From the NCBI GenBank assembly GCA_963754645.1, contig CAVWGP010000011.1, forward strand, positions 1,612,001-1,676,000: a DNA stretch of 64,000 nucleotides, given 5' to 3'. The position numbers and the translations under genes are program-made. The notes beneath the pieces were generated by a model. That model worked only from the letters and a program-made list of their open reading frames with translations. It ran no database searches and was not told where the DNA came from. The number at the start of each line of letters is the position of its first letter. Within the stretch, counting starts at the first letter, position 1. Shown one piece after another: positions 1 through 8,645 of this stretch. Source of the DNA: CAVWGP01 sp963754645 (GTDB taxonomy: Bacteria; Pseudomonadota; Alphaproteobacteria; Bin65).

Positions 1-1
1 T

Positions 2-664
2 GGCAAGGCCGAGGCGCTGGCGAGCATGGGGCAGGCGGCCTTCGTCGCCGGCTCGGGCTTCCTGCTGCTGTTCGAGGCGGTGCGCCGCCTGGCCGAGCCC
101 AAGCCGATCGCGCAGGAATATGTCGGCATCGGCATCATGCTGTTCTCGATCGCGCTCACGCTGTGCCTCGTCCTGTTTCAGGCCAGCGTCGTGCGCCGCA
201 CCGGCTCGCTCGCCATCGGCGGCGACGCGCTGCATTACAAGGGCGACCTGCTCACCAATGCCAGCGTCATCGTCGCCCTCATGCTGCACGCCGTGCTCGG
301 CTGGAAATACGTCGACGCGGTTTTCGCCATCCTCATCGTCGCCTATATCCTGTGGAGCGCGTGGCGGATCGGGCGCCTGGCGCTCGATCAGCTCATGGAC
401 CGCGAGCTCGACGAGGCCGAGCGCGAACGCATCGTCGCCATCGTCAAGGGCCACAAGGAGGCGCGCGCCGTGCACGATCTGCGCACGCGGCGCGCTGGCG
501 TCTGGACCTTCATCCAGTTCCATCTCGAGCTCGATCCGGGGATCACGTTGCTGCGCTCGCACGAAATTTCCGACGAGATCGAAATCGCGCTGCACCAGGC
601 TTTCCACAATGCCGAGGTCATCATCCACCAGGATCCCGAGGGCTACGAGGGCGCCGCCGCTTGA
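2..664 (+). CDS. Cation diffusion facilitator transporter, 5'-truncated by window edge
   Basis: Inner-membrane divalent metal/proton antiporter of the CDF (FieF-like) family; the window holds the C-terminal two thirds. The reading frame is open from base 2 with GKAEALA just before the first Met at base 26, the usual cytoplasmic loop of CDF proteins, so the real start lies upstream. Hydrophobic helices cover roughly residues 33-52, 82-98 and 98-118 (counted from base 26). The zinc-site signature HxxxD (H70, D74 in DALHYKGD) is present. The last 85 residues form the soluble ferredoxin-like domain with HDLRTRRAG and a final HQDP. Metal specificity cannot be read. The next gene starts 45 bases downstream on the same strand. 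Confidence 0.93.
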   Translation, partial: GKAEALASMGQAAFVAGSGFLLLFEAVRRLAEPKPIAQEYVGIGIMLFSIALTLCLVLFQASVVRRTGSLAIGGDALHYKGDLLTNASVIVALMLHAVLGWKYVDAVFAILIVAYILWSAWRIGRLALDQLMDRELDEAERERIVAIVKGHKEARAVHDLRTRRAGVWTFIQFHLELDPGITLLRSHEISDEIEIALHQAFHNAEVIIHQDPEGYEGAAA

Positions 665-709
665 TCGAAATCATGTCGCGCCGCCCGCGATAGCAGGACG
701 CTGCCGCGC

Positions 710-2272
710 GTGACCGCATTGCGCGACGAGCAAGCTGCCTTGATCGAATGGCTCGGCCGGCCGGAAACCCATGGCGTGCCGGGCCCGGTCGAGCGCGTCG
801 AAACCCATATTTCCTTCGTCTTCCTCGCCGGCGAACGCGCCTACAAGCTGAAACGAGCGGTCAAGTATTCCTATGTCGATTTCTCGACCGTGGAAAAACG
901 CCGCGCCGCGGCCGAGGCCGAACTCGCCGTCAACCGCCGCACGGCGCCCGAAATCTATCTCGGTCTCGCGCCCGTGCTGCGGCGCGGCGCCGGCTTCGCC
1001 ATCGGCGGCATGGCCGAGGCGGCGGCGGCTATCGACTGGCTCGTCGTCATGCGCCGTTTCGATCAGGCGACCTTGTTCGATCGCCTCGCGGCGCGTGGCG
1101 CGCTGACCGAAGACGACGTTGCGGCGGTGACTGACGAAATCTTGCGCTTTCACCAGGGCGCGGCACGGGCCCCGGGCGGCGCCGCGCCGGTCGCGCGCAC
1201 CATCGAGGTGAATCACAACTCGGTGCTGCGCGCCGCCGTGCCGCGCCCGCTGACGCGCGAGCGCGCCGAAGCGCTGGCCGCCGGCTGCCGCGCGCGCCTC
1301 GCGGCGCTTGCGCCGTTGCTCGACCGGCGCGCCGCCGAGGGCCATGTGCGCGATTGCCACGGCGATCTGCACCTGCGCAACATCTGCAAGATCGCGGGCC
1401 GGCCCGCGCTGTTCGACGCCATCGAGTTCGATCCCGAACTGCGCCGCATCGATGTCTATTACGATTTCGCCTTTCTGCTGATGGACCTGCTGCATCGCGG
1501 CCTGGCGCGGCACGCCAATCGCGCGCTCAATATCTACGCGGGCGCGGCGCGCGATTTCGCCGGGCTGGCGGCCTTGCCGCTGTTTCTGGCGATGCGCGCC
1601 ACGATCCGCGGCCACATCGCCGCGACCCTGGCGCCCGGCCATGCCGATGAAGCGGCGCGCTACGGCGAGGCTGCGTCCTACATCGCGCTCGCCGAAGCCG
1701 CGCTGGCGCCGCCGCCGCCGGTGCTGCTCGCGATCGGCGGGTTGTCAGGCACCGGCAAATCGCTGCAGTCGCAAGCGATCGCGCCGGGTTTGGGCGCGCT
1801 GCCCGGCGCCCTGGTGCTGCGCAGCGACGCGATCCGCAAAGAGCTGGCCGGCGCGGCGCCGACGACGCGGCTCGCCCCGGAATTCTATGCGCCGGATTGG
1901 ACCGAACGCGTCTATGGCGAACTGCTGAACCGCGCCGGAACCGTGCTCCGCGCCGGCCATAGCGTCATCGTCGATGCGGTGTCGGGCCGGGCCGAGCAGC
2001 GCGCCGCGATCGAAGCGGTTGCCATGGCGGCGGGCGCGGGCTTCGCCGGCTTCTGGCTCGCAGCGCCCGGCGCCGTCCGCGTGGCGCGGGTCGGTGGGCG
2101 CAAGGGCGACGCGTCCGACGCCGATGTCGCCGTCGTCCGCCGCCAGGCCGAGCCCAATCCCGCGTCCGTCACTTGGCGCCGGATCGACGCCGGCGGCGAA
2201 GCGGCGGCGGCGGCAAATGAAATCGCCCATGCGCTGATTGCGGCAGGCATTGCCTTGCGGGCGGAAAAATAG
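710..2272 (+). CDS. Bifunctional aminoglycoside phosphotransferase-like / P-loop ATP-binding protein
   Basis: Two-domain cytoplasmic protein of 520 residues. The N-terminal half is an APH/choline-kinase-like fold with the Brenner motif HGDLHLRN at about residue 217 and the metal-binding DAIEFD shortly after. The C-terminal part is a P-loop kinase domain with Walker A GGLSGTGKS at about residue 343. This arrangement is a known conserved family (COG2187 fused to COG0645) of unknown physiological substrate; true antibiotic resistance is not implied. The start is a GTG at 710 with AGGA at 695-698 upstream; no ATG fits better. It may be co-transcribed with the metal transporter. A large inverted 9-bp repeat follows its stop codon at once. 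Confidence 0.88.
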   Translation: MTALRDEQAALIEWLGRPETHGVPGPVERVETHISFVFLAGERAYKLKRAVKYSYVDFSTVEKRRAAAEAELAVNRRTAPEIYLGLAPVLRRGAGFAIGGMAEAAAAIDWLVVMRRFDQATLFDRLAARGALTEDDVAAVTDEILRFHQGAARAPGGAAPVARTIEVNHNSVLRAAVPRPLTRERAEALAAGCRARLAALAPLLDRRAAEGHVRDCHGDLHLRNICKIAGRPALFDAIEFDPELRRIDVYYDFAFLLMDLLHRGLARHANRALNIYAGAARDFAGLAALPLFLAMRATIRGHIAATLAPGHADEAARYGEAASYIALAEAALAPPPPVLLAIGGLSGTGKSLQSQAIAPGLGALPGALVLRSDAIRKELAGAAPTTRLAPEFYAPDWTERVYGELLNRAGTVLRAGHSVIVDAVSGRAEQRAAIEAVAMAAGAGFAGFWLAAPGAVRVARVGGRKGDASDADVAVVRRQAEPNPASVTWRRIDAGGEAAAAANEIAHALIAAGIALRAEK

Positions 2273-2397
2273 AGGACGACAGGGACGACAGGGACATCAG
2301 GGACATCAGGGACATCAGGGAAAAAGAGCAGCCCGCCGCAAGCGCGCGTCGTTGCAGTCCCTGAAGTCGCTGAAGTCCCTGTTGTCTCCGTTGTCCC
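2273..2397. repeat. 9-bp tandem repeats in inverted arrangement (large stem-loop)
   Basis: The left arm (2273-2320) holds five 9-bp units of the type GGGACATCA / GGGACGACA. The right arm (2359-2397) holds four units of the reverse complement type CCCTGAAGT / CCCTGTTGT. The last 39 bases of the left arm match the reverse complement of the right arm at about 31 positions, so the transcript could form a long imperfect hairpin with a loop of about 38 bases. It starts directly after the preceding stop codon. The same repeat family occurs at 63694-63738. Confidence 0.85.
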
Positions 2398-2497
2398 GCG
2401 AATTTCCGCCTGCCCTTCCCGCTTGACGCGGATCAAGGCAGGCGCGCGCCGCCGCCCGCATCTTCGCCGCGCTCATGCAATGAAAGGAATGGGATCC

Positions 2498-2881
2498 ATG
2501 TCATTGAAATCGATCCGGCTCGAACTGGCGCGCACCAAGGAGTTTCCGGACGGCAGCGCCCAGCACGGCTATGCGTTCACGGCGCCGCTCGACGCTGACG
2601 GCCATCTCGATCCCGCCGGGTGGAAGCAATTCAAAGCCGCCTGCACGGTTCGCCGCTTCTGGGGCGACAGCGAGGACGAGCACGGCACCCTCATCCACCG
2701 CAAGGACGGCAAATGGGTGTTCTCCTACGAAGCGGGCGATGCGGACGACGAGCCGATCTTCCGCTTCGACCGGCACGCCTTCATCGCGGGCGAATATGTC
2801 TCGGTGACCGAGCACGACGGCGTCGCGCGCCCATTCCGCGTCGCCGCGGTCGATACGCCGGCGGCGTTGCGAAAGGGCTGA
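2498..2881 (+). CDS. Conserved hypothetical protein, 127 residues
   Basis: Small soluble acidic protein with no signal peptide or membrane segment. Three in-frame ATGs occur at 2480, 2489 and 2498; the last is chosen because AAAGGA at 2483-2488 sits nine bases before it. The protein begins MSLKSIRLELARTKEFPDGS and contains HGYAFTAPLD, VRRFWGDSED and GKWVFSYEAG, a pattern that recurs in uncharacterised alphaproteobacterial proteins as I remember them. No catalytic motif is visible, and no function is proposed. It stands between the inverted repeat and a secreted protease-like gene. Confidence 0.7.
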   Translation: MSLKSIRLELARTKEFPDGSAQHGYAFTAPLDADGHLDPAGWKQFKAACTVRRFWGDSEDEHGTLIHRKDGKWVFSYEAGDADDEPIFRFDRHAFIAGEYVSVTEHDGVARPFRVAAVDTPAALRKG

Positions 2882-2967
2882 ATTGCCCGGCACCGGGGCT
2901 CTGTGCCATAATTCAGCAAGGGCCGTGAATTGGTTCGGCCGTCGCGTTCGATTGGTGCACGGGTCCC

Positions 2968-3693
2968 ATGATGGTACGGTCGTGGCTGTTCGGCGCCGCA
3001 ATAGGGGCGGCTGGACTCGCTTCGGCGGACAGTGCCGCGCCGCAGGATCGTTCGCGGATCGAACGTAGCGTTGTTCGCATCTTCGTCCTGATCGATGGCC
3101 GCGTCCAGGCGTCCAGCACGGGCTTTGTCATAAGCGCCGCCGGCCATGTCGTGACCGCACCGGAGATCGGCATGTGGCGCCGGGCCAATCTCCGGATCTT
3201 CGCGCCGGACCTGCCGACAGACGGAACGAACCCGGGCGAGCCCGGCCGCGTCCTGGCCATCGATCGACCGTCGAACATCGTCGTGTTGCACGCACCAAGT
3301 CTTCGGGCAGCAGCGCTGCCGCTCCAGCTCCGGCCTTTGGTCGGACCGATGTTGGTGTCGGCGGCGAGCTACCCGCGCACCGTCGAAGGCAAATGGCCCC
3401 GCCAGGTCATGGCGTTGTCGCCGGGTGCAATTTTGGAATGGGGTCTGTCGAGCCCGTTCGGCGATCGCGACGCCCCACCGGGCGCTTTCCATCGCTACGA
3501 CGCGGTACCGCGACCCAGCACCAATGGCGGACCGCTCGTCAATACGTGCGGCGAAGCTGTGGGCATCTCCGTCCTCGCCGATTCGCTCGCGACCGGCACG
3601 CGTCTTTACGCTGCCAGCGCGCAGCTTATCCACGATGCCGCCAAGTCGCTCGGCATCGACGCGGTCACGGCAAAGGCGCCTTGCATCGATTGA
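2968..3693 (+). CDS. Secreted trypsin-fold protein lacking the catalytic triad (pseudoprotease)
   Basis: 241-residue protein with a signal peptide (hydrophobic stretch about residues 7-22). The body follows the HtrA/trypsin-like layout: GFVISAAGHVVTAPEI (about 52-67), a short beta region with PSNIVVLHA (101-109), and STNGGPLVN (184-192). At the three catalytic positions the usual residues are absent: the T-N-N-H-V segment reads T-A-P-E-I (Glu66 for His), D-L-A-V-L reads N-I-V-V-L (Asn103 for Asp), and N-S-G-G-P reads T-N-G-G-P (Asn186 for Ser). It should therefore bind rather than cleave. There is no PDZ domain. Start 2968 or 2971; no clear ribosome binding site. Confidence 0.75.
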   Translation: MMVRSWLFGAAIGAAGLASADSAAPQDRSRIERSVVRIFVLIDGRVQASSTGFVISAAGHVVTAPEIGMWRRANLRIFAPDLPTDGTNPGEPGRVLAIDRPSNIVVLHAPSLRAAALPLQLRPLVGPMLVSAASYPRTVEGKWPRQVMALSPGAILEWGLSSPFGDRDAPPGAFHRYDAVPRPSTNGGPLVNTCGEAVGISVLADSLATGTRLYAASAQLIHDAAKSLGIDAVTAKAPCID

Positions 3694-3851
3694 TCGGCGG
3701 CGCCCGCGAAGCCTTCAATAGCGTCCACGCCCCTTTTTCCACCGCCTGTTGATAAGCGCCGCCACATGGTCCTCCTCGTTCACTCCTGCGCGGCGTAGAA
3801 TGTTGCTGCTGGCTGGCCTTTCCTCGCTGCGGACGGGATGGAGCGCGCGCC

Positions 3852-4118
3852 ATGCTGACATTCGAAGATTGTATTGCGTTCTCGGGCCTCACCGAAGCCG
3901 AAGTGCGGGCGATCGCCGAGCACGAGCGTGTAACGGACATTGTCGCGGCGGAACTCGGTTGCAATCTCTTGCGCACGAGCCGGGGCGTGCGCGCGATCCG
4001 GCGCATGATTGTCGGCGACCTTAGGGCCGCTCGAACCTGCGGCGACAGGGCCCATGTGCGCGAGCTTAAGCACGTTCTGTTTCGCTTCGGCCGCGTCCAC
4101 CGCGCCGAGTTCCATTGA
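3852..4118 (+). CDS. Small conserved hypothetical protein, 88 residues
   Basis: Short soluble protein beginning MLTFEDCIAFSGLTEAEVRAIAEHE. It carries a helical pattern LTEAEVRAIAEHERV, then AAELGCNLL and GVRAIRRMIVGDLRAA, ending with RAHVRELKHVL. I recognise this as a widespread alphaproteobacterial hypothetical family but know no function for it. Codon use matches its neighbours. The ATG at 3852 follows GCGCGCGCC without a strong ribosome binding site. The gene stands alone between a pseudoprotease and a CapA-family gene. Confidence 0.7.
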   Translation: MLTFEDCIAFSGLTEAEVRAIAEHERVTDIVAAELGCNLLRTSRGVRAIRRMIVGDLRAARTCGDRAHVRELKHVLFRFGRVHRAEFH

Positions 4119-4223
4119 TCCCGGCAATCGCCTGCGCCTTAGCCTGGCCTTAACGGTCTTGCCCCGAGAATCCCGCTTCGCCATAGTCCTGGCAATCGTT
4201 TCGCAAACTGGGGTTCGACTGTG

Positions 4224-5318
4224 ATGCTTGACCGCCGTACTGCGCTGCCATTGATCGCTTCTTCGCTCATTCTGGCGTTTGGCGCGGCCGCGCCCGCTGG
4301 CGCGCAGACCAAGCCGTACAAGATCATCGGCGTCGGCGACATCATGATGGGCAGCGACTATCCCGATCCGGTCATGGACCCGCGCGTGACGCAGAACGCG
4401 GCGCCGGCTTCGATGATCGGCGCGCCGCTCGCCAAAATTCTCGCCGAGGCCGACGTGACCTTCGGCAACATGGAAGGCACGCTGCATTCCTCGAATGTCG
4501 ATGCCAAGCACTGCAAGAACCCGCGCACCTGCTACACCTTCCGCAGCCCGCCCTGGCACGCCGACGTGCTCAAGCGGCTCGGCTTCTCGATCATGTCCCA
4601 AGCCAACAACCACGCCGGCGATTTCGGCGTCGGCGGGCGCACGGAGACCTACAAGAACCTGACGCGCGCCGGCATCGTCTCGGCCGGCACCGACGCCGAC
4701 GGCATGCGCACCGGCATCCAAACCCTGAAGGACGGAACCAAAGTCGGCCTCGCCGCCTTCGGCCACAATCCGGGCATTCTCACGGTGTGGGATTTGGCGC
4801 GCGTCGCCAGCGTCGTGCGCGAGCTGAAGAAGCAGACGAATATCGTCATCGTCTCGTGCCACGCCGGCGCCGAGGGCGGCAATGCCACCGGCGTGCCACG
4901 CAAGGTCGAAAACTTCCTGGGCGAGAATCGCGGCGACGTGTACCGCTTTGCGCACACGGCGATCGATGCCGGCGGCGACGTGGTGCTGTGCCACGGCCCG
5001 CATGTCGTGCGCGCGGTCGAGGTCTACAAGAATCGCTTCATCGCCTACAGCCTGGGCAATTTCTGGACTTATGGGCGCTTCAATCTCAAGGGCGGGCAGG
5101 CGCTGGCGCCGGTCGCCGAGGTCGAGGTCGACAAGACCGGCAAGCTCGTGGCGGCGCGCATCATTTCGGCGCGCCAGGAGCACCCCGGCGGACCGCAGCT
5201 CGATCCCTCGCACGCCGCGGCCCGCGCCATCGCCGAGCTGACCGCCCGGGATTTCCCCGAAGCCGGCATCACCATCGCCGCCGACGGGCGGCTGAGCTGG
5301 TCGGCCAAGACGCACTGA
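4224..5318 (+). CDS. CapA-family protein (PGA_cap metallophosphatase-like), exported
   Basis: 364-residue exported protein of the CapA/poly-gamma-glutamate biosynthesis family, which has a calcineurin-like metallophosphoesterase fold. The N-terminus has arginines followed by a hydrophobic stretch ending GAAAPAGAQ, a cleavable signal. Family motifs follow in order: GVGDIMMGSD, the E-G-T-L element of the metal site, QANNHAGDFG, FGHNPGI, VSCHAGAEG, CHGPHVVRAVE and YSLGNFWTYG. It stands alone without capB/C, so capsule synthesis is not implied; such solitary copies are common and poorly understood. A GTG three bases upstream (4221) is an alternative start. Confidence 0.88.
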   Translation: MLDRRTALPLIASSLILAFGAAAPAGAQTKPYKIIGVGDIMMGSDYPDPVMDPRVTQNAAPASMIGAPLAKILAEADVTFGNMEGTLHSSNVDAKHCKNPRTCYTFRSPPWHADVLKRLGFSIMSQANNHAGDFGVGGRTETYKNLTRAGIVSAGTDADGMRTGIQTLKDGTKVGLAAFGHNPGILTVWDLARVASVVRELKKQTNIVIVSCHAGAEGGNATGVPRKVENFLGENRGDVYRFAHTAIDAGGDVVLCHGPHVVRAVEVYKNRFIAYSLGNFWTYGRFNLKGGQALAPVAEVEVDKTGKLVAARIISARQEHPGGPQLDPSHAAARAIAELTARDFPEAGITIAADGRLSWSAKTH

Positions 5319-5477
5319 GCGGGCGGCGGCGCGCCAACGGGCAGGCGATACCCCTGCCAAGCTTGTTTCGAAAATGCTAAGCTAACTTATTGCACCAGCT
5401 ATCCGGCCGTTTTGCGCCAGAAGGGAGCGGTGGCTAGCCGGGTTCTCGTTTCATCGCGCATGCAATGGGAGGCCGAT

Positions 5478-5952
5478 ATGATCGAACTTGTTTCGCGCCG
5501 CAAAGCACTTCTGCTCGTCGCCGCCGGCGGCGCCTTGGCCGCTGCGCCGGCCTGGGCGCAAGGCACGGTCATCCAAAGCCAGGATTCGACCATTTCCGGG
5601 CTCGTCGCCGAGATCGTGCAGGCGCGGCGCCGCGAGGGCGTGCTCGATCTTCGCATGCGCCTGCGCAACAGCTCGGATAAGGATGTCGATGTGTATGTCG
5701 ACCCGAAGTCGCTACGACACGTTCTACGTGACCGCCGGCAACAAGAAATACTTCGTGCTCCAGGACTCGGAGGAAAAGCCGCTTTGGCGTCGCCTGAATC
5801 GGCGTGGCACGATCTCTCAGCTTCAGCGTGCCGAAGGGCGGCTCCTACACTTGGTGGGCGCGCTATCCGGCGCCGCCGGCCGACGTGAAGAAAGTCAATT
5901 TCTTCACGCAACGATCACGCCGCCTTTCGACGATATTCCGATAGCGGATTGA
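5478..5952 (+). pseudogene. Exported hypothetical protein interrupted by several frame changes
   Basis: The N-terminal part (MIELVSRRKALLLVAAGG, cleavage near AWAQ) reads well from the ATG at 5478, preceded by GGGAGG at 5467-5472. After VDVYVDPKS the sense continues in the next frame as RYDTFYVTAGNKKYFVLQDSEEKP, then in a third frame as SVPKGGSYTWWARYPAPPAD, and it closes in the second frame as ITPPFDDIPIAD with the stop at 5950-5952. At least three frame changes fall within about 240 bases, while each piece stays protein-like. Either the gene is recently broken or the sequence contains base-calling errors. It probably forms an operon with the OmpA-like gene, which follows 10 bases later. Function unknown. 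Confidence 0.6.
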
Positions 5953-5962
5953 GCGCGCCGCC

Positions 5963-6583
5963 ATGGTCGTGGCGCGTTCCACTTGCTGGCCGCGCTTTCA
6001 TCGCGCTCGCTTGGCCCGGCGCCGGCCTTCGCGCGAATTCAGCGACCCCGACGCGCCCGAAGTGCATGCAGCAGCGCGCGCGGCGCTGCCCGGCGCCAAG
6101 GCGCTGGACCTGCATGCGAAGATCCTCGACATCGTCGGTCTCGGCCGCGATGTCGCCGGCCGGGTCGACGACCTCAATGCCGCCAAGCGCGATCTCAAGG
6201 CCAAGGAAACCGACACCGAGATCCGCATCGAGCTTTCGGCCGACGTGCTGTTCGATTTCGACAAGGCCACCATCAGGCGCGACGCGCACGACGCGCTGAC
6301 CAAGGTCGTGACGATCTTGAAGGCGATGCGCGGCGCCATCACCATCGAGGGCCACACCGACGGCAAGGGCAAGGAAGCCTACAACCAGAAGCTCTCCGAG
6401 CGGCGCGCCGCGTCGGTCAAGGATTGGCTGGTCAAGAACGGCGGCATCGAGGCCCGGCGCGTCGCGACGCGCGGCTTCGGCATGAAAAAGCCCGCCGTCT
6501 CCAACACCAAGCCCGATGGCCGCGACGATCCCGAAGGCCGGCAAAAGAACCGGCGCGTCGAGATCGTGGTAAAAAAGACCTAG
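5963..6583 (+). CDS. OmpA-family peptidoglycan-binding protein
   Basis: The C-terminal 120 residues form a clear OmpA-like domain that anchors proteins to peptidoglycan: VLFDFDKATIRRDA, the GHTDGKGKEAYNQKLSERRA signature, VKDWLVKNGGI, and the closing NRRVEIVV. A helical linker (about residues 30-90) precedes it. The N-terminus in this frame is arginine-rich and does not look like a signal peptide. In the neighbouring frame LLAALSSRSLGPAPAFA does, so a frame error between about 5985 and 6040 is likely and the true start is uncertain. The unit with the preceding exported protein suggests an envelope function. Confidence 0.8.
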   Translation: MVVARSTCWPRFHRARLARRRPSREFSDPDAPEVHAAARAALPGAKALDLHAKILDIVGLGRDVAGRVDDLNAAKRDLKAKETDTEIRIELSADVLFDFDKATIRRDAHDALTKVVTILKAMRGAITIEGHTDGKGKEAYNQKLSERRAASVKDWLVKNGGIEARRVATRGFGMKKPAVSNTKPDGRDDPEGRQKNRRVEIVVKKT

Positions 6584-6593
6584 CCGAACGGCG

Positions 6594-8645
6594 TCAGTTC
6601 CCCACCGCGCCGAGGCTGCCGCTGGAGGTGCCGCTTTTCGCCAGCGCGCGGTAGGCTCCATCGATCGAGCGCACGCGGGCGAGGAAGCGCTCGAGTTCCT
6701 CGTCGAGCAGGCGCTCGCTCGATTGCAGCTTGAGGCTCAGCGGATCGACCGCCTTGTCGTTGACGTGGACCTCGTAGTGAAGGTGCGGGCCGGTCGAAAG
6801 CCCGGTCGAGCCGACATAGCCGATCACGTCGCCCTGGCGCACGCGCTGGCCCGGCTCCATGCTGGGCGCGATGCTGTTCATGTGGCCGTAAACCGTCGAA
6901 TATTCCTTGCCATGGCGGACGGTGACGGCGTTGCCCAGGCCGCCGCGCCAGCCGGATTTTTCGATCGTGCCGTGGCCCGAAGCGAAGATCGGCGTGCCGG
7001 TCGGGGCCGCGAAATCGATGCCTTGATGCAGCCGGGTGAAGCCGAGGATCGGATGCTTGCGCAGGCCGAAGCCCGACGACAGGCGGGCGCCGTCGATCGG
7101 CGAGCGCATCAGCGTCTTCTTCACGTTGTCGCCGCGTTCGTTGTAATACTCGATCGCGTCCTCGTCGTTGTGCCAGCGATAGAGCTTGACCGGCGTGCCG
7201 CGCACGGTCATCGCGGCATAAAGGATTTCGCCGTAGCGCAGGATGTCGCCCTTGTCGTCGCGATGGATTTCGAGCAGCACCTCGAAATTGTCGCCGCTCT
7301 GCAGGTCGCGCTGGAAATCGATGTCGAAGGCGAACAGGTTGATCATGCGCACGACGGGCTCGGGCGGCAGGCCGGCGCGCAGACCCGCCTGAAACACGCT
7401 CTGGTCGATCGTGCCGTTGGCGCGCATCACCTCGATGACGATTTCCTTCTTGATCTCGCCGGCGCGGAAATGGCCTTGCGGCTGGCGGCGCAGCGTGACG
7501 GTGCGGTCGTAGCTCGGATCGAAGCGCGCGCCCATCAGGCGCTGGTGGGTTTCGCCGATCAGGCCGAAATCCAGGGTGACGATCTGGCCCTGGCGCAGCT
7601 TGCTGGCGTTGGCGACGCGCACCAATTCCTGCGCCGCCGGTTGCGCCTCGGCGCCGGGCACGCCGGCGCGCATCAGCATGACGAAAAAGCTTTCGCCGCG
7701 CAGCGTGCGGACGATGCGCTGAAAGCGCGCCGGCTGAACTTCGTGTTCGAGCGATGCGAGCCACAGCGCCACGGCGGGGTCGAGCGCCGGGACGGCGAGG
7801 GCATAATCCTTGGGCGGCGGCTCGACGATCTCGCCGTCGTTGGGCGGCAGCGCCGCCGGCGGCTCGGGCGCGAACGCGCCGGCCATATCCGAGAAAAAGT
7901 GCCGGCGCAGCGCCGCGCGGTCGAGCGTCGCCGTCGCATCGCGCAACGCGCGCTCGAACCGGCCATGCTCGGCGGCGAAATAATACCCGATGGCGCCGAC
8001 CGCGAGCACGACCGCCGACATCGCGCGCCACTCGGCGCGGAAATCGGTTCGGCTGCAAATCGCGGCGATCGCTCGGGCAGCCGCGGCGCCATGGGCTGCG
8101 AGGGCGCGGGCCGCCGCGGTGCCATGCGTGTCGATGGCGCGCCAGCCGCGCACGAACGGCGATTTCGACCGCGCGCGAAGACGGCGCGCCGCGATGTTGA
8201 ACGCGATGGCGGTCGGAACGGCCGCGCCGCACCGGCCGGCGCTGTAACTCGAACGGTGTTTTGCGCCGGAGAAGCCGCGTGAATGGCGTTGCATCGGTTC
8301 GGTCGGCCCGGTCGGCCGGTCGGGCTGGCCGCCGGCAAATCCGACCGCAGCGGGCGCGCTCCGCGCCGCCAGCGCAATTTTGAGTTTGGGCCGCAATGGC
8401 ACCAGCGGCGGCGCGGGTGCAAACGGCGCGGCCGAACCCGAGGCTCGCGATTCGGCGGGCGCCGCGGGCGCCAGTGCCGCCCAATCGATTCGCAGGCGCA
8501 GGGCCTCGGAAACGCTGATCGCTTTGGCGGCGAGCTTGGCCAATGCGGGACCGGAAACGACGGCACGCGAATTCGCATTCGTCGCCGTCGCACCGTCGTC
8601 CGGCGGCGCGTTGCCGCTCGGATAGATGAGGTAGTTCTGCTCCAT
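6594..8645 (-). CDS. M23-family peptidoglycan endopeptidase, membrane-anchored
   Basis: 683-residue zinc metallopeptidase that cuts peptide cross-links in peptidoglycan. A long Ala/Arg-rich N-terminal part (about 1-205) precedes one membrane segment (about 209-228, SAVVLAVGAIGYYFA), after which the protein is periplasmic. The middle (about 330-480) resembles the beta-rich domains of Gly-Gly endopeptidases. The catalytic LytM domain carries LHQGID (His540, Asp544), GHMNSI (His588) and GPHLHYEVH (His621, His623), so all zinc and catalytic residues are present. The N-terminal cytoplasmic part is unusually long. It converges on the OmpA-like gene; the two 3' ends are 10 bases apart. Confidence 0.92.
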   Translation of the reverse strand: MEQNYLIYPSGNAPPDDGATATNANSRAVVSGPALAKLAAKAISVSEALRLRIDWAALAPAAPAESRASGSAAPFAPAPPLVPLRPKLKIALAARSAPAAVGFAGGQPDRPTGPTEPMQRHSRGFSGAKHRSSYSAGRCGAAVPTAIAFNIAARRLRARSKSPFVRGWRAIDTHGTAAARALAAHGAAAARAIAAICSRTDFRAEWRAMSAVVLAVGAIGYYFAAEHGRFERALRDATATLDRAALRRHFFSDMAGAFAPEPPAALPPNDGEIVEPPPKDYALAVPALDPAVALWLASLEHEVQPARFQRIVRTLRGESFFVMLMRAGVPGAEAQPAAQELVRVANASKLRQGQIVTLDFGLIGETHQRLMGARFDPSYDRTVTLRRQPQGHFRAGEIKKEIVIEVMRANGTIDQSVFQAGLRAGLPPEPVVRMINLFAFDIDFQRDLQSGDNFEVLLEIHRDDKGDILRYGEILYAAMTVRGTPVKLYRWHNDEDAIEYYNERGDNVKKTLMRSPIDGARLSSGFGLRKHPILGFTRLHQGIDFAAPTGTPIFASGHGTIEKSGWRGGLGNAVTVRHGKEYSTVYGHMNSIAPSMEPGQRVRQGDVIGYVGSTGLSTGPHLHYEVHVNDKAVDPLSLKLQSSERLLDEELERFLARVRSIDGAYRALAKSGTSSGSLGAVGN

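Noticed and set aside
710..2272. Aminoglycoside resistance gene
   Set aside because: The APH-like fold with fused P-loop kinase belongs to a housekeeping-type family of unknown substrate; no resistance-enzyme substrate motifs are seen.
2273..2320. Short CRISPR or coding collagen-like repeat at 2.27 kb
   Set aside because: Nine-base contiguous units without spacers; the frame across them (RQGHQG) has no start context or downstream protein.
6580..8484. Long reading frame of 634 codons overlapping the M23 peptidase gene on the same strand
   Set aside because: Arg/Ala-rich translation without any fold motif; a GC-bias shadow of the M23 gene, which carries all catalytic residues.
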